DNA from: Cryobacterium soli
GTDB lineage: Bacteria; Actinomycetota; Actinomycetes; Actinomycetales; Microbacteriaceae
DNA length: 64,000 nucleotides
Reading direction: 5' to 3'
Assembly: GCF_003611035.1 (NCBI RefSeq)
Contig: NZ_CP030033.1
Location: forward strand, 186,001-250,000
In this document: positions 1 through 10,171 of the stretch, piece by piece
How the letters are laid out: each line of letters begins with the position of its first letter
Position numbering within the stretch: the stretch's first letter is position 1
Translations under genes and position numbers: made by a program
Notes under the pieces: model-generated
Database searches by the model: none
The model's input: only the letters and a program-made list of their open reading frames with translations
What the model was told of the DNA's origin: nothing

Positions 1-242
1 CCGCATTCTTCCCGAACAGCCGCGAGTACTCCCGCCGCTGGGGCCTGGACGACGAGCGCTTCGCCCGGCTGTCGTCGCATAGCATTGTCATGCACCCCGG
101 ACCGATGAACCGCGGCCTGGAGATCTCCTCCGCCGCGGCAGACTCTGAACGGTCCACCGTGCGCGAACAGGTCGCAAACGGGGTCTCCGTGCGCATGGCG
201 GCGTTGTACCTGCTGTTATCGGGCGACCGAGAGGATCACTGA
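1..242 (+). CDS. pyrB: Aspartate carbamoyltransferase catalytic subunit, C-terminal end (partial)
   Basis: The 5' end lies outside the window; the first full codon is at base 3 and the TGA is at 240-242. The visible 79 residues hold [13 protein letters not shown], the conserved C-terminal motif of aspartate carbamoyltransferase that ends in the carbamoyl-aspartate-binding region, followed by a final helix ([16 protein letters not shown]) typical of the family. The enzyme joins carbamoyl phosphate and aspartate in the first committed step of UMP synthesis. The stop codon touches the pyrC start, so the two are translated as one operon with carA, carB and pyrF. Confidence 0.93.
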   Translation, partial: AFFPNSREYSRRWGLDDERFARLSSHSIVMHPGPMNRGLEISSAAADSERSTVREQVANGVSVRMAALYLLLSGDREDH

Positions 243-1604
243 ATGTCGAGCGAACGAATGTCCAGCGAACGTTACCTTCTGCGCGGAGCCCAGCTCAGCG
301 ACGGAACCAGCACTGACCTGCTGCTGGCCGACGGTGTCATCACCGAAACCGGCGTGGGACTCTCGGATGCCGGTGCGACCGTGATCGACGCCGACGGCCT
401 GATCGCCCTCCCCGGCCTGGTCGACCTGCACACCCACCTCCGTGAACCCGGTTACGAGCAGAGCGAAACCGTGCTCACCGGCAGCCAGGCCGCGGCCATC
501 GGCGGCTTCACGACGGTGTTCGCCATGGCCAACACCTCGCCGGTGCAGGACACCGCCGGCGTCGTCGAGCAGGTCCTCGCCCTCGGCGAGCGGGCCGGCT
601 ACGTCACGGTGCAACCGATCGGCGCCGTCACCGTCGGTCTGGCCGGTGAACGGCTCGCCGAACTCGGCGCCATGGCCGCCAGCCGCGCCCAGGTGCGCGT
701 GTTCTCCGACGACGGCTTCTGCGTCTCCGACCCGCTGCTCATGCGCCGCGCCCTCGAGTACGTCAAGGCCTTCGACGGCGTCGTCGCCCAGCACTCCCAG
801 GAACCGCGTCTCACCGTGGGCGCCCAGATGAACGAGGGCGCGCTGTCCGGCGAGCTCGGCCTCACCGGCTGGCCGGCCGTGGCCGAGGAATCGATCATCG
901 CCCGCGACGTGCTGCTGGCCGAACACGTCGGCTCGCGGCTGCACGTCTGCCACGTCTCCACGGCCGGCGCCGTTGACGTGGTGCGCTGGGCCAAGGCCCG
1001 CGGCATCAACGTCACCGCGGAGGTCACCCCGCACCACCTGCTGCTCACCGAGGAACTGGTCGCCGGGTATGACGCCCGCTACAAGGTCAACCCGCCGCTC
1101 CGCCGCCGGGAAGACGTCGACGCGCTGCGCCAGGGCCTGGCCGACGGCACCATCGACATCATCGCCACCGACCACGCACCGCACCCCACCGAGGCCAAGG
1201 ACTGCGAATGGGATGCAGCCGCCAACGGGATGGTCGGCCTCGAATCCGCCCTCTCCGTGGCCCACGCCTCCGTGGTCGAGTCCGGCTACCTCAACTGGGC
1301 CGACCTGGTGCGGGTGTTCTCCACCACCCCGGCGCGCATCGGCCGCATCTCCGGTCACACCGGTCAGCTCACGGTCGGCTCCGCCGCCGAGCTCACGCTG
1401 TACGACCCGAACGCCCGCCGGGTCTTCGGCCGCGAGAACCTCGTGGGCAAGGGCATCAACTCGCCCTACCTCGAGATGACCCTGCCCGGCCAGGTCATGG
1501 CGACCTTCCACAACGGTTACGCCACGGTGCTCGACGGCGCTCTGCGGAGCCCCGCCGAGATCCTCGCCGCACGGAGCAGCTCAGCACGGAGCACGCATGA
1601 GTAG
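243..1604 (+). CDS. pyrC: Dihydroorotase
   Basis: Zinc amidohydrolase that cyclises carbamoyl aspartate to dihydroorotate in UMP synthesis. The 453-residue product has the metal-binding HTH at residues 63-65 inside DLHTHLREPG, the SDDG segment of class I dihydroorotases near 160, the substrate loop KVNPPLRRR near 280 and TDHAPH at 309-314. Length is normal for the class I family. The start is ambiguous: ATG at 243 sits directly on the pyrB stop, but ATG at 258 begins a near-copy of the same 15 bases, so the protein starts MSSERMSSER or just MSSER. The 3' end overlaps the next gene by 8 bases. Confidence 0.95.
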   Translation: MSSERMSSERYLLRGAQLSDGTSTDLLLADGVITETGVGLSDAGATVIDADGLIALPGLVDLHTHLREPGYEQSETVLTGSQAAAIGGFTTVFAMANTSPVQDTAGVVEQVLALGERAGYVTVQPIGAVTVGLAGERLAELGAMAASRAQVRVFSDDGFCVSDPLLMRRALEYVKAFDGVVAQHSQEPRLTVGAQMNEGALSGELGLTGWPAVAEESIIARDVLLAEHVGSRLHVCHVSTAGAVDVVRWAKARGINVTAEVTPHHLLLTEELVAGYDARYKVNPPLRRREDVDALRQGLADGTIDIIATDHAPHPTEAKDCEWDAAANGMVGLESALSVAHASVVESGYLNWADLVRVFSTTPARIGRISGHTGQLTVGSAAELTLYDPNARRVFGRENLVGKGINSPYLEMTLPGQVMATFHNGYATVLDGALRSPAEILAARSSSARSTHE

Positions 1605-2148
1605 CCGCACCGTCGCGACGCTCATCACCGCGCTGGTCCTGATCGTCGTGCTGCTGCTGCTGCTGCGCTCCTGGCGCCGCCGCAGCCGCCGGGATTCCGC
1701 CCTGCCCTCCGGCTACCCGCAGCCGGCCACCCCGAGCCGTCAGATCGCCTCGGCCGCGGCGCTCTACGTGGCCACGACACCCAGAGATCAGCCGCTCGAG
1801 CGCCTGAACATCCCCGGGCTCGGCTTCCGGGCCCGCGGGGGAGTGTCCGTCACCGAGCAGGGCGTGCTCCTCGAGCTCGCGGGCTCCGCGGCGCTCTTCA
1901 TCCCCGCGGATGCCGTTGAGCTCGTGACCCACGCCACCTGGGCCATCGACCGTGCCGTCGAACCCGGCGGACTCATGAAGCTCGGCTGGCGCCTCAACAC
2001 GGCGGCCCCCACGAGCGTTGACAGTTACTTCCGTTTCAGCGACCCCGCCGATCGCACCGCGATCAGCGAGGCCATCACCACTCTCACCGGGCGAGCCTCT
2101 GGCACCCCCGGCAGTACTGCATTCGGCACCGAAGAAAGTGAGGTGTAG
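1597..2148 (+). CDS. Membrane-anchored PH-like domain protein of the pyr operon
   Basis: A 183-residue protein with one hydrophobic segment at residues 6-24, a basic patch RSWRRRSRR right after it (cytoplasmic side predicted), and a mixed beta/alpha soluble part (about 45-170). Actinobacteria commonly carry a membrane protein with a bacterial PH-like domain at this place between pyrC and carA (Rv1382 in Mycobacterium tuberculosis), and the pattern here fits that family. The function is not established; a membrane or partner-binding role beside the pyrimidine enzymes is only inferred from position. It overlaps pyrC by 8 bases and ends 3 bases before carA, so it is almost certainly co-translated. 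Confidence 0.75.
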   Translation: MSSRTVATLITALVLIVVLLLLLRSWRRRSRRDSALPSGYPQPATPSRQIASAAALYVATTPRDQPLERLNIPGLGFRARGGVSVTEQGVLLELAGSAALFIPADAVELVTHATWAIDRAVEPGGLMKLGWRLNTAAPTSVDSYFRFSDPADRTAISEAITTLTGRASGTPGSTAFGTEESEV

Positions 2149-2151
2149 CCC

Positions 2152-3318
2152 GTGAGCTACCCAACAAACACACCGGCCCCGGCCGTGCTCGTCCTCGAAG
2201 ACGGCAGCCGCTACGTGGGACGCGCCTACGGCAGCCGTGGCCAGACCCTGGGTGAGATCGTCTTCGCGACCGGCATGACCGGTTACCAGGAAACCCTCAC
2301 CGACCCGTCGTACGCCGGCCAGATCGTCCTCATGACGGCGCCGCACATCGGCAACACCGGAGCCAACGACGAAGACATGGAATCCTCCCGCATCTGGGTC
2401 TCCGGTTTCGTGGTGCGCGAGCCCGCGCGCACGCCCTCCAACTTCCGCTCCCAGCGCAGCCTCGACACCGACCTCGAGTCGAACGGCGTCGTGGGCATCA
2501 GCGGCATCGACACCCGCGCCATCACCCGGCACATCCGCTCGCTCGGCGCCATGCGCAGCGGCATCTTCTCGGGGGACCGCTACGACATCTCCGAGGGCGA
2601 ACAGCTCGAACTCGTGCGCGGCGGCGCCAGCATGCGCGGCCGCAACCTGTCCGACGAGGTCTCCACCGTCGAGCCCTACTCCCTGCCCGCGCAGGGCGAG
2701 CGCATCGGCTCCGTCGCCGTGCTCGACCTCGGCGTGAAGACCTCCACTCTCACCTACCTCGCCGAACGGGGCTTCGAGGTCTTCGTGCTGCCCCAGTCGG
2801 TCACCTCTGAGCACGTCCTCTCGCTCAACCCGTCCGCCCTGTTCTTCTCGAACGGCCCCGGCGACCCTGCCGCCAGCGACGCCCATGTCACGCTCCTGCA
2901 GGAGGTGCTGCGCGCCGGCGTGCCGTACTTCGGCATCTGCTTCGGTAACCAACTGCTTGGCCGGGCCCTCGGCTTCAGCACCTACAAGCTGCCCTTCGGG
3001 CACCGCGGCATCAACCAGCCGGTGCTCGACAAGGCCACCGGCCGGGTGGAGATCACCTCGCAGAACCACGGCTTCGCGGTGGACATGCCCATCGAGGGCA
3101 TCAGCGAGTCCCGCACCGGCTTCGGCCGGGTGGAAGTCAGCCACTACAGCCTCAACGACCAGGTCGTCGAGGGCATCCGGTGCCTGGACATCCCGGCGTT
3201 CTCGGTGCAATACCACCCGGAGTCCGCGGCCGGCCCGCACGACGCCAACTATCTTTTCGACAGGTTCAGGGATGTGGTTGTCGCGCACGCGGCAGCCGGA
3301 GCAGGAGACGCCAAGTAA
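2152..3318 (+). CDS. carA: Carbamoyl-phosphate synthase small (glutaminase) subunit
   Basis: Hydrolyses glutamine and channels ammonia to CarB for carbamoyl phosphate, which feeds both pyrimidine and arginine synthesis. The N-terminal CPSase small-chain domain ([16 protein letters not shown] onward) occupies roughly residues 10-150, and the class I glutamine amidotransferase domain follows, with nucleophile Cys263 in GICFGNQ and the partners His355 and Glu357 in [10 protein letters not shown]. The 388-residue length is normal. GTG at 2152 is chosen as the first start after the upstream stop; the TAA overlaps the carB ATG by one base (TAATG). Confidence 0.96.
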   Translation: MSYPTNTPAPAVLVLEDGSRYVGRAYGSRGQTLGEIVFATGMTGYQETLTDPSYAGQIVLMTAPHIGNTGANDEDMESSRIWVSGFVVREPARTPSNFRSQRSLDTDLESNGVVGISGIDTRAITRHIRSLGAMRSGIFSGDRYDISEGEQLELVRGGASMRGRNLSDEVSTVEPYSLPAQGERIGSVAVLDLGVKTSTLTYLAERGFEVFVLPQSVTSEHVLSLNPSALFFSNGPGDPAASDAHVTLLQEVLRAGVPYFGICFGNQLLGRALGFSTYKLPFGHRGINQPVLDKATGRVEITSQNHGFAVDMPIEGISESRTGFGRVEVSHYSLNDQVVEGIRCLDIPAFSVQYHPESAAGPHDANYLFDRFRDVVVAHAAAGAGDAK

Positions 3319-6300
3319 TGCCCAAGCGCGACGATATCAACAGCGTCCTCGTCATCGGAAGCGGCCCGATCGTGATCGGTCAGGCCTGCGAGTTCGACTA
3401 CTCGGGCACCCAGGCCTGCCGGGTCCTGCGCGAAGAGGGTGTCCGGGTGATCCTGGTCAACTCCAACCCCGCGACCATCATGACCGACCCCGACTTCGCC
3501 GACGCGACGTACATCGAGCCGATCACCCCGGAGATCCTCGAGACCATCATCGCCAAGGAGCGCCCGGATGCGATCCTGCCGACCCTGGGCGGCCAGACCG
3601 CGCTCAACGCGGCCATCGCCCTGCACGAGCGCGGCATCCTGGAGAAGTACAACGTCGAACTGATCGGCGCCAAGTTCGAGGCCATCCAGAAGGGTGAAGA
3701 CCGCCAGATCTTCAAGCAGCTGGTGCTCGACGCCGGTGCGGATGTGGCCAAGTCCTACATCGCCCACACCGTGGAAGAGGCCGTCGGCTTCGCCGAGGAC
3801 CTCGGCTATCCGCTTGTGGTGCGCCCGTCCTTCACCATGGGCGGCCTCGGCTCCGGCTTCGCCTACACAGAAGAGGAGCTGCGCCGCATCGTCGGCGACG
3901 GCCTGCACCAGAGCCCGACCACCGAGGTGCTCCTCGAGGAGTCGATCCTGGGCTGGAAGGAATACGAGCTCGAGATGATGCGCGACACCGCCGACAACAC
4001 GGTGGTCGTCTGCTCGATCGAGAACGTGGACCCCGTCGGCGTGCACACAGGCGACTCGATCACCGTCGCCCCGGCCCTCACTCTCACCGACCGGGAATAC
4101 CAGAAGCTGCGCGACATCGGCATCGACATCATCCGCGCCGTCGGCGTCGACACCGGTGGCTGCAACATCCAGTTCGCCATCGACCCGGCCAACGGCCGCA
4201 TCATCGTCATCGAGATGAACCCGCGAGTGTCCCGCTCGTCCGCCCTGGCCAGCAAGGCCACCGGCTTCCCGATCGCCAAGATCGCCGCGAAGCTGGCCCT
4301 CGGCTACCGGCTCGACGAGATCCCCAATGACATCACCGGCGTCACCCCGGCCAGCTTCGAGCCCACGCTCGACTACGTCGTCGTCAAGGTGCCCCGGTTC
4401 GCGTTCGAGAAGTTCCCCAAGGCCGACCCGCGCCTGACCACCACCATGAAGTCGGTGGGCGAGGCCATGGCCATCGGCCGCAACTACGCCTCCGCCCTGC
4501 AGAAGGCGCTCCGCTCGCTCGAGAAGCGCGGCTCCTCCTTCCACTGGGGCGTCGAGGACCGCTCGGTCGAGGAGCTCCTCGAGATCGCCGAGGTGCCCAC
4601 CGACGGCCGGATCGTCACCGTGCAGCAGGCGCTCCGCAAGGGCGCCACCATCGAGCAGCTCTTCGAAGCCACCAAGATCGACCCGTGGTTCCTCGACCAG
4701 ATCGTGCTCATCAACGAGATCGCCGACGCCGTCGCCGCCTCTGACACCCTCGACACCGAGATCCTGCGCACCGCCAAGGACCACGGTTTCTCCGACGCCC
4801 AGATCGGCGAGCTCCGCGGCTTCGGCGAAGCGGATGTGCGCAAGGTCCGGCACATCCTCGGGGTGCGCCCGGTCTTCAAGACCGTCGACACCTGCGCGGG
4901 CGAATTCCCCGCCCTCACCCCGTATCACTACTCGAGCTACGACCAGGAGACCGAGGTGATCCCGAGCGAGCGCCGCAAGGTGGTCATCCTCGGATCCGGA
5001 CCGAACCGCATCGGCCAGGGAGTCGAATTCGACTACTCCTGCGTGCACGCGTCCTTCGCCCTCTCCGAGGCCGGCTACGAGACCATCATGATCAACTGCA
5101 ACCCGGAGACGGTCTCGACCGACTACGACACCAGCGACAGGCTCTACTTCGAGCCGCTCACCCTGGAGGACGTGCTGGAGATCATCCACGCCGAGAGTCA
5201 GAGCGGCGAGCTCGTGGGCGTCGTCGTGCAGCTCGGCGGCCAGACCGCGCTTGGCCTGGCCAAGGGCCTCGAGGCCGAGGGCATCCCGATCCTGGGCACC
5301 TCGCCCACCGCGATCGACCTGGCGGAAGAACGCGGCCTGTTCAGCGGCATCCTCGCCGACGCCGGCCTGCTCGCCCCCCGCAACGGCACCGCCACCGACT
5401 ACTCAGGCGCGGTCGTGGTGGCCGAGGAGATCGGCTACCCGGTGCTCGTGCGGCCCAGCTACGTGCTCGGCGGCCGCGGCATGGAGATCATCTACGACAG
5501 CGCCAGCCTGGCCGACTACTTCACCCGCATGCAGGGGCAGGGCATCATCGGCCCGTCGCACCCGCTGCTGGTGGACCGCTTCCTCGACGACGCCATCGAG
5601 ATCGACGTGGACGCGATCTACGACGGTCATGAACTCTACATCGGCGGAGTGATGGAGCACATCGAAGAGGCCGGCGTGCACTCCGGCGACTCCAGCTGCA
5701 CCCTGCCCCCCGTGACCCTGGGGCGCGCCGAGATCGACCGGGTACGCGACGCGACCCTGGCCATCGCCCAGGGCATCGGCGTGCGCGGGCTGCTCAACGT
5801 GCAGTTCGCCATCGGCGCCGGTGTGCTCTACGTGCTCGAAGCCAACCCCCGTGCCTCCCGCACCGTGCCGTTCGTCGCCAAGGCGCTGGGCATCACCCTG
5901 GCCAAGGCCGCGTCGCTCATCATGGTGGGCACCACGATCGCCGAGCTCAAGGCCAGCGGCAAGCTTCCTCTGATCGACGGCTCCCGGGTGCCGATGGACT
6001 CGCCCGTCGCCGTCAAGGAAGCCGTGCTCCCGTTCAACCGGTTCCGCACCCGCGAAGGCCTCATCGTCGACTCCGTGCTCGGCCCGGAGATGCGTTCCAC
6101 CGGCGAGGTCATGGGCATCGACCGCGACTTCCCGCGGGCGTTCGCCAAGAGCCAGCTCGCCGCGTACGGCGGAATCCCGCTCACCGGCACCGTCTTCGTC
6201 TCGGTCTCCGACCGTGACAAGCGGGCCGTCATCCTGCCGATGCTGCGCCTGTCGCAGCTCGGTTACACGATCATGGCCACCGAGGGAACCGCCGAAGTTT

Positions 6301-6605
6301 TGCAGCGAAACGGAATCGGGGCCACAGTGGTGGCAAAGTTCAGCGAAAAGGCCGATGAGTCCGTGGACACCGTCGTCGACCTGATCCGGCGGGAGGAGGT
6401 GCAGATCGTGATCAACACCCCGAACGGTCGCACCGCACGCGCAGATGGCTACGAGATCCGGGCGGCAGCCGTCGCCGGCGACCTGCCTCTGTTCACCACG
6501 ATCGCCGAGCTGAGCGCCGCGGTCGCCTCGATCGATTCCATCCGCACGGGCTTCGAGGTCACCAGCCTGCAGGAGTACCACACGAAACGGATGGCTGCCC
6601 TGTGA
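3318..6605 (+). CDS. carB: Carbamoyl-phosphate synthase large subunit
   Basis: ATP-grasp enzyme that makes carbamoyl phosphate from bicarbonate, two ATP and the ammonia supplied by CarA. The 1095-residue protein has the internal duplication typical of Car[21 protein letters not shown] near residue 10 and [19 protein letters not shown] near 556 begin the two synthetase halves, and the last ~150 residues form the MGS-like allosteric domain. The frame is open about 46 codons upstream, but ATG 3318 gives the canonical MPKRDDIN start and couples to carA. The 3' end overlaps pyrF as GTGA. Confidence 0.97.
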   Translation: MPKRDDINSVLVIGSGPIVIGQACEFDYSGTQACRVLREEGVRVILVNSNPATIMTDPDFADATYIEPITPEILETIIAKERPDAILPTLGGQTALNAAIALHERGILEKYNVELIGAKFEAIQKGEDRQIFKQLVLDAGADVAKSYIAHTVEEAVGFAEDLGYPLVVRPSFTMGGLGSGFAYTEEELRRIVGDGLHQSPTTEVLLEESILGWKEYELEMMRDTADNTVVVCSIENVDPVGVHTGDSITVAPALTLTDREYQKLRDIGIDIIRAVGVDTGGCNIQFAIDPANGRIIVIEMNPRVSRSSALASKATGFPIAKIAAKLALGYRLDEIPNDITGVTPASFEPTLDYVVVKVPRFAFEKFPKADPRLTTTMKSVGEAMAIGRNYASALQKALRSLEKRGSSFHWGVEDRSVEELLEIAEVPTDGRIVTVQQALRKGATIEQLFEATKIDPWFLDQIVLINEIADAVAASDTLDTEILRTAKDHGFSDAQIGELRGFGEADVRKVRHILGVRPVFKTVDTCAGEFPALTPYHYSSYDQETEVIPSERRKVVILGSGPNRIGQGVEFDYSCVHASFALSEAGYETIMINCNPETVSTDYDTSDRLYFEPLTLEDVLEIIHAESQSGELVGVVVQLGGQTALGLAKGLEAEGIPILGTSPTAIDLAEERGLFSGILADAGLLAPRNGTATDYSGAVVVAEEIGYPVLVRPSYVLGGRGMEIIYDSASLADYFTRMQGQGIIGPSHPLLVDRFLDDAIEIDVDAIYDGHELYIGGVMEHIEEAGVHSGDSSCTLPPVTLGRAEIDRVRDATLAIAQGIGVRGLLNVQFAIGAGVLYVLEANPRASRTVPFVAKALGITLAKAASLIMVGTTIAELKASGKLPLIDGSRVPMDSPVAVKEAVLPFNRFRTREGLIVDSVLGPEMRSTGEVMGIDRDFPRAFAKSQLAAYGGIPLTGTVFVSVSDRDKRAVILPMLRLSQLGYTIMATEGTAEVLQRNGIGATVVAKFSEKADESVDTVVDLIRREEVQIVINTPNGRTARADGYEIRAAAVAGDLPLFTTIAELSAAVASIDSIRTGFEVTSLQEYHTKRMAAL

Positions 6606-7510
6606 CCCCAGCCGACGCCGTGAGCCAGACCGAACCGGCCGTAGCCGCCGGTACCTTCGGCGAACGCCTGAACGGGGCGTTCGACCGGTTCGGCCGGCTC
6701 TGCGTCGGGATCGACCCGCACTCCTGGTTACTCATCGAGTGGGGCCTGCCTGACACCGCCGCTGGAGCGGAACGCTTCGGCCGGCTCGTCGTGGAGGCAT
6801 CCGCCGGCCTGGTGGGCATTGTCAAGCCACAGGTGGCGTTCTACGAGCGGTTCGGCTCCGCGGGCTACCTGGCCCTCGAACGGGTGCTCAGCGACGCACG
6901 CGCCGCCGGGCTGCTGGTGATCGCCGACGTCAAGCGGGGCGACCTCGGCACCAGCGTCGAGGCCTACGGTCAGGCCTGGTTGACCCCGGGGTCACCGCTG
7001 GAGGCCGACGCGATCACCCTCAACCCGTATATGGGCGTGGGGTCGCTCGCGAGCACCATCGCCCTGGCCACGGATGCGCACAAGGGACTGTTCCTGCTGG
7101 CGGCCACCTCCAACCCGGAGGCCGCCGCCCTGCAGCAGGCGATCCTCGCCGGGGGTGCGCAGGCCGGACGCACGGTGGCCGCCTCCGTGCTCGATCAGGT
7201 GCAAGCCATCAACTCGGCCGCGACCAGCGCCGCAGGCATGGGTTCGATCGGTGTGGTGCTCGGCGCCACCGTCGCCCTGGCCGATTTCGGCATCGACATC
7301 CACGCGCCGTCCACCGCCGTCACCACTCCGGTGCTCGCCCCGGGCTTCGGCCATCAGGGTGCGAATTCCACCGATGTGGCGAGTTTGTTTGGCGGATACG
7401 CTCAAGGCGTTATCGTGAGTGAATCGCGCAGCGTGTTATCGGCAGGTCCACACCATGTTGCCGACGAGATAACACGCCGAGTAACCGAAGCTGGAGCGAC
7501 CCGTGGCTGA
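6602..7510 (+). CDS. pyrF: Orotidine 5'-phosphate decarboxylase (PyrF type 2)
   Basis: Decarboxylates OMP to UMP, the last step of de novo pyrimidine synthesis. The catalytic signature [10 protein letters not shown] (Asp-Lys...Asp) lies near residue 105, preceded by the CVGIDPH substrate strand near 40; the 302-residue length and motif form belong to the longer type 2 (mycobacterial-like) family rather than the ~240-residue E. coli type. GTG 6602 overlaps the carB stop by 4 bases. The 3' end overlaps the next gene by 8 bases, linking UMP synthesis to guanylate kinase in one transcript. Confidence 0.94.
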   Translation: MTPADAVSQTEPAVAAGTFGERLNGAFDRFGRLCVGIDPHSWLLIEWGLPDTAAGAERFGRLVVEASAGLVGIVKPQVAFYERFGSAGYLALERVLSDARAAGLLVIADVKRGDLGTSVEAYGQAWLTPGSPLEADAITLNPYMGVGSLASTIALATDAHKGLFLLAATSNPEAAALQQAILAGGAQAGRTVAASVLDQVQAINSAATSAAGMGSIGVVLGATVALADFGIDIHAPSTAVTTPVLAPGFGHQGANSTDVASLFGGYAQGVIVSESRSVLSAGPHHVADEITRRVTEAGATRG

Positions 7511-8423
7511 CAATCGCCCTACCCCACCCGACGTCGATCGCGTCGCGGCTTCCCGCGCCGCCGTCGCCGCCCGACGAGCCCGCGCCTTCGTGAAGGCCCA
7601 GGTCGCAGCCGGTGAGCGCACCGCGCTCGACGTGCTCGCCGCTGCCGTCAAGGACCCCAACGGCGTCGAGGGCCGGCTGCGTGTCACGGAGCTGCTCGTG
7701 AGCATCCCGGCCATCGGGGTGACCAAGATGCAGCGCATCATGACGCGGCTGGAGATCTCGCCGTCCAAGCGCCTGGGCGGACTCGGCAAGCACCAGCGCG
7801 ACCGGCTCCGCGACTTCCTCGCCGCCCGGCCCACGACCCGCCGCGGCGCCCCGGACTCCCGCCTCATCGTCCTGGCCGGTCCCACCGCCGTCGGCAAGGG
7901 AACCGTGGCGGCGTACATCCGTGAACACCACCCCGAGGTGCACCTGTCGGTCTCGGCCACGACCCGCGCCCCCCGTCAGGGCGAAGTGGAGGGCGTGAGC
8001 TACTTCTTCGTGTCGGACGACGAATTCGACCGCATGATCGCCGCGGAAGAGCTTCTCGAGTATGCCACCGTGCACAATGCCTACCGCTACGGAACCCCGC
8101 GCGGACCCGTCGAGGCGGCCATCAAGGACGGCAACAGCGTTCTGCTGGAGATCGACATCCAGGGAGCCCGCGCCGTGCGCCGGGCCATGCCGGAGGCCCG
8201 GCTGGTCTTCCTGCTGCCGCCCAGCTGGGACGAACTCGTGCGCCGTTTGATCGGCCGTGGCACGGAGGATTCGGCCGAACAGAGCCGCCGGCTCGAGACC
8301 GCGAAGCTCGAATTGGCCGCTCAGGGCGAGTTTGATTACCGTGTCGTGAACACCGACGTGGCCGAAGCAGCCGAAGAAGTCGTAGACTTGATGAAGATTC
8401 GCACGTCAGCGACGCCGTCGTAG
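7503..8423 (+). CDS. gmk: Fusion of actinobacterial integration host factor (mIHF) domain and guanylate kinase
   Basis: One 306-residue reading frame holds two proteins. Residues ~10-108 match mIHF: the [17 protein letters not shown] helix, then [18 protein letters not shown] and [13 protein letters not shown], which follow the mycobacterial mIHF pattern (KAQEIMTELEIAPTRRLRGLGDRQR). Residues ~118-306 are guanylate kinase (GMP + ATP to GDP + ADP), with P-loop GPTAVGKG at 126-133 and the GMP-binding region around [12 protein letters not shown]. In mycobacteria mihF and gmk are adjacent separate genes, so this looks like a fusion of neighbours. Normal bacterial Gmk is ~190-210 residues. The N-terminal part may still bind DNA; that is inference. 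The GTG start overlaps pyrF by 8 bases. Confidence 0.9.
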   Translation: MADNRPTPPDVDRVAASRAAVAARRARAFVKAQVAAGERTALDVLAAAVKDPNGVEGRLRVTELLVSIPAIGVTKMQRIMTRLEISPSKRLGGLGKHQRDRLRDFLAARPTTRRGAPDSRLIVLAGPTAVGKGTVAAYIREHHPEVHLSVSATTRAPRQGEVEGVSYFFVSDDEFDRMIAAEELLEYATVHNAYRYGTPRGPVEAAIKDGNSVLLEIDIQGARAVRRAMPEARLVFLLPPSWDELVRRLIGRGTEDSAEQSRRLETAKLELAAQGEFDYRVVNTDVAEAAEEVVDLMKIRTSATPS

Positions 8424-8558
8424 CGCCCACTGCACGTGAATTTCCCGCGTCGACTCGGCGCATCATCGTGGCCAACGCTGGTTCCGGCCCCGGAACATCC
8501 AGCGTGACACCGCGCAGCCCGTACATTTTGCTTGAACTGCATGAAGGAGTGTGACAGC

Positions 8559-8816
8559 GTGCCCAACAAGCCCACTGGCATCATTGACCCGCCCATCGAC
8601 GACCTGCTGACCAAGGTCGATTCCAAGTACGCCCTGGTGATCTTCGCATCCAAGCGCGCCCGCCAGATCAACGACTACTACGCGGACCTGCACGAGGGCA
8701 GCCTGTTCGACAACGTCGGACCGCTCGTCGACTCCACCGTCGACGACAAGCCGCTGTCCGTGGCACTGCGCGAAATCAACGAGGACAAGCTCACCTCGAA
8801 GCCCATCGTCGAGTAA
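8559..8816 (+). CDS. rpoZ: DNA-directed RNA polymerase omega subunit
   Basis: The small omega subunit, which helps fold and assemble the beta' subunit of RNA polymerase. The product, 85 residues from GTG 8559, contains [26 protein letters not shown], the conserved omega core, and the [15 protein letters not shown] helix. The frame also opens at ATG 8532, but GAAGGAG at 8543-8549 is a good ribosome binding site 9 bases before GTG 8559 and the protein then begins at the usual place. It lies between gmk and coaBC, the standard actinobacterial order. Confidence 0.93.
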   Translation: MPNKPTGIIDPPIDDLLTKVDSKYALVIFASKRARQINDYYADLHEGSLFDNVGPLVDSTVDDKPLSVALREINEDKLTSKPIVE

Positions 8817-8845
8817 CTCGACGTAGCCCTTCGTAAGCGCGCAGG

Positions 8846-10096
8846 ATGTCGACTGGTCGCAGGATCGTCGTCGGGATAACCGGCGGCATCGCTGCCTATA
8901 AAGCTGTCAACGTCGTGCGCGCTTTCGTGTTGCTCGGCGACGACGTGCACGTCGTCGCCACCGAGGCGGCGCTGCGCTTCGTCGGCAAGCCGACCCTCGA
9001 GGCCATCTCGCGCAACACCGTGCACACCGACCTCTACGAGGGGGTCGCCGAGGTGCGCCACGTGGCCATCGGACAGTCGGCCGACCTCATCGTGATCGCG
9101 CCGGCCACGGCCCACAGCATCGCCAAGATCGCCCTGGGCCTGGCCGACGACCTGCTCGGCAACACCATCCTGGCCAGCACCGCCCCGCTCGTGATCGCGC
9201 CGGCCATGCACACCGAGATGTGGAACAATCCCGCCACGGTCGCCAACGTGCAGACCCTCCGGGAACGCGGCGTCACCGTCGTCGGACCGGGAACCGGCCG
9301 GCTGACCGGCTCCGATTCCGGCCCCGGCCGGATGGAGGAGCCCGAGACCATCGTGGCGGCAGCCCTCGCAGCGCTCGAGGCTCGGACGTCCTCCGGGTCA
9401 TCGGTCCCACCGGCCGACGGCCCCGTGCAGGACCTCGCCGGTCGACGGGTGCTCATCAGTGCAGGCGGCACGCGAGAACCGCTGGACCCGGTGCGTTTCC
9501 TCGGTAATCGCTCCAGTGGCCGCCAGGGCATCGCCCTTGCGCAGGCCGCCCAGGCCCGCGGTGCCACCGTCACGCTGGTCGCCGCCCACCTCGAGGTCGA
9601 CGTGCCCGAAGGCATCCGGGTGCTCACCGTCAGCAGCACCCTCGACCTGCAGAGGGCGGTGCAGGATGCCGCCGCATCCGCTGACCTGATCGTCATGGCC
9701 GCCGCCGTGGCCGACTACCGGCCAGCCGAGGTCCGGGCGGACAAGATCAAGAAGGACGCCACGGGGGAGCGGATGTCCCTGGACCTCGTGCGCAACCCCG
9801 ATGTCCTCGCCGGCCTCGTCGCCGCACGTCGTCCCGGTCAGGTCATCGTGGGGTTCGCCGCCGAGACCGAACCCGACGATGCGTTGCGCCTGGAGCTCGG
9901 TCGCAGCAAGATCCAGCGCAAGGGCGCGGATCTGCTGGTGCTCAACCGGGTGGGCTGGACCGAGGGGTTCGCCACGGAGGGTAACGCGATCGAGGTCCTC
10001 AACGGCGCCGGAGATATAGTGATGAAGGCCTCAGGGACGAAGCTGTCGGTGGCCCACCGTATCCTCGACAGCATCTTGCAGGCCCACGGCGTCTGA
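8846..10096 (+). CDS. coaBC: Bifunctional phosphopantothenoylcysteine decarboxylase / phosphopantothenate-cysteine ligase
   Basis: Carries two consecutive steps of coenzyme A synthesis. The N-terminal CoaC flavoprotein domain (about 1-185) starts with VVGITGGIAAYKA and has the substrate clamp PAMHTEMWNNP near 120. The C-terminal CoaB ligase domain (about 200-416) starts with VLISAGGTREPLDPVRFLGN and has AAAVADYRP and the KIKK lysine motif. The 416-residue length is normal. The start ATG 8846 follows rpoZ by 29 bases. A TGTCGGTG-N8-TATCCT sequence in its 3' end is discussed in the findings. Confidence 0.96.
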   Translation: MSTGRRIVVGITGGIAAYKAVNVVRAFVLLGDDVHVVATEAALRFVGKPTLEAISRNTVHTDLYEGVAEVRHVAIGQSADLIVIAPATAHSIAKIALGLADDLLGNTILASTAPLVIAPAMHTEMWNNPATVANVQTLRERGVTVVGPGTGRLTGSDSGPGRMEEPETIVAAALAALEARTSSGSSVPPADGPVQDLAGRRVLISAGGTREPLDPVRFLGNRSSGRQGIALAQAAQARGATVTLVAAHLEVDVPEGIRVLTVSSTLDLQRAVQDAAASADLIVMAAAVADYRPAEVRADKIKKDATGERMSLDLVRNPDVLAGLVAARRPGQVIVGFAAETEPDDALRLELGRSKIQRKGADLLVLNRVGWTEGFATEGNAIEVLNGAGDIVMKASGTKLSVAHRILDSILQAHGV

Positions 10097-10171
10097 GCCG
10101 CCGTCCCGCAGGTCACGGCCTGTTTTCTTAGAACCGCAGCACCTTTACTCACAGAATTGAGAATCACCCCG

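Noticed and set aside
3180..3317. A longer carB starting at 3180 inside carA
   Set aside because: The extra 46 residues are the carA sequence read in another frame and have no counterpart in CarB proteins; ATG 3318 is canonical.
10097..10171. SAM riboswitch before metK
   Set aside because: Only 75 bases are available and no paired stems of a SAM-I type aptamer were seen.
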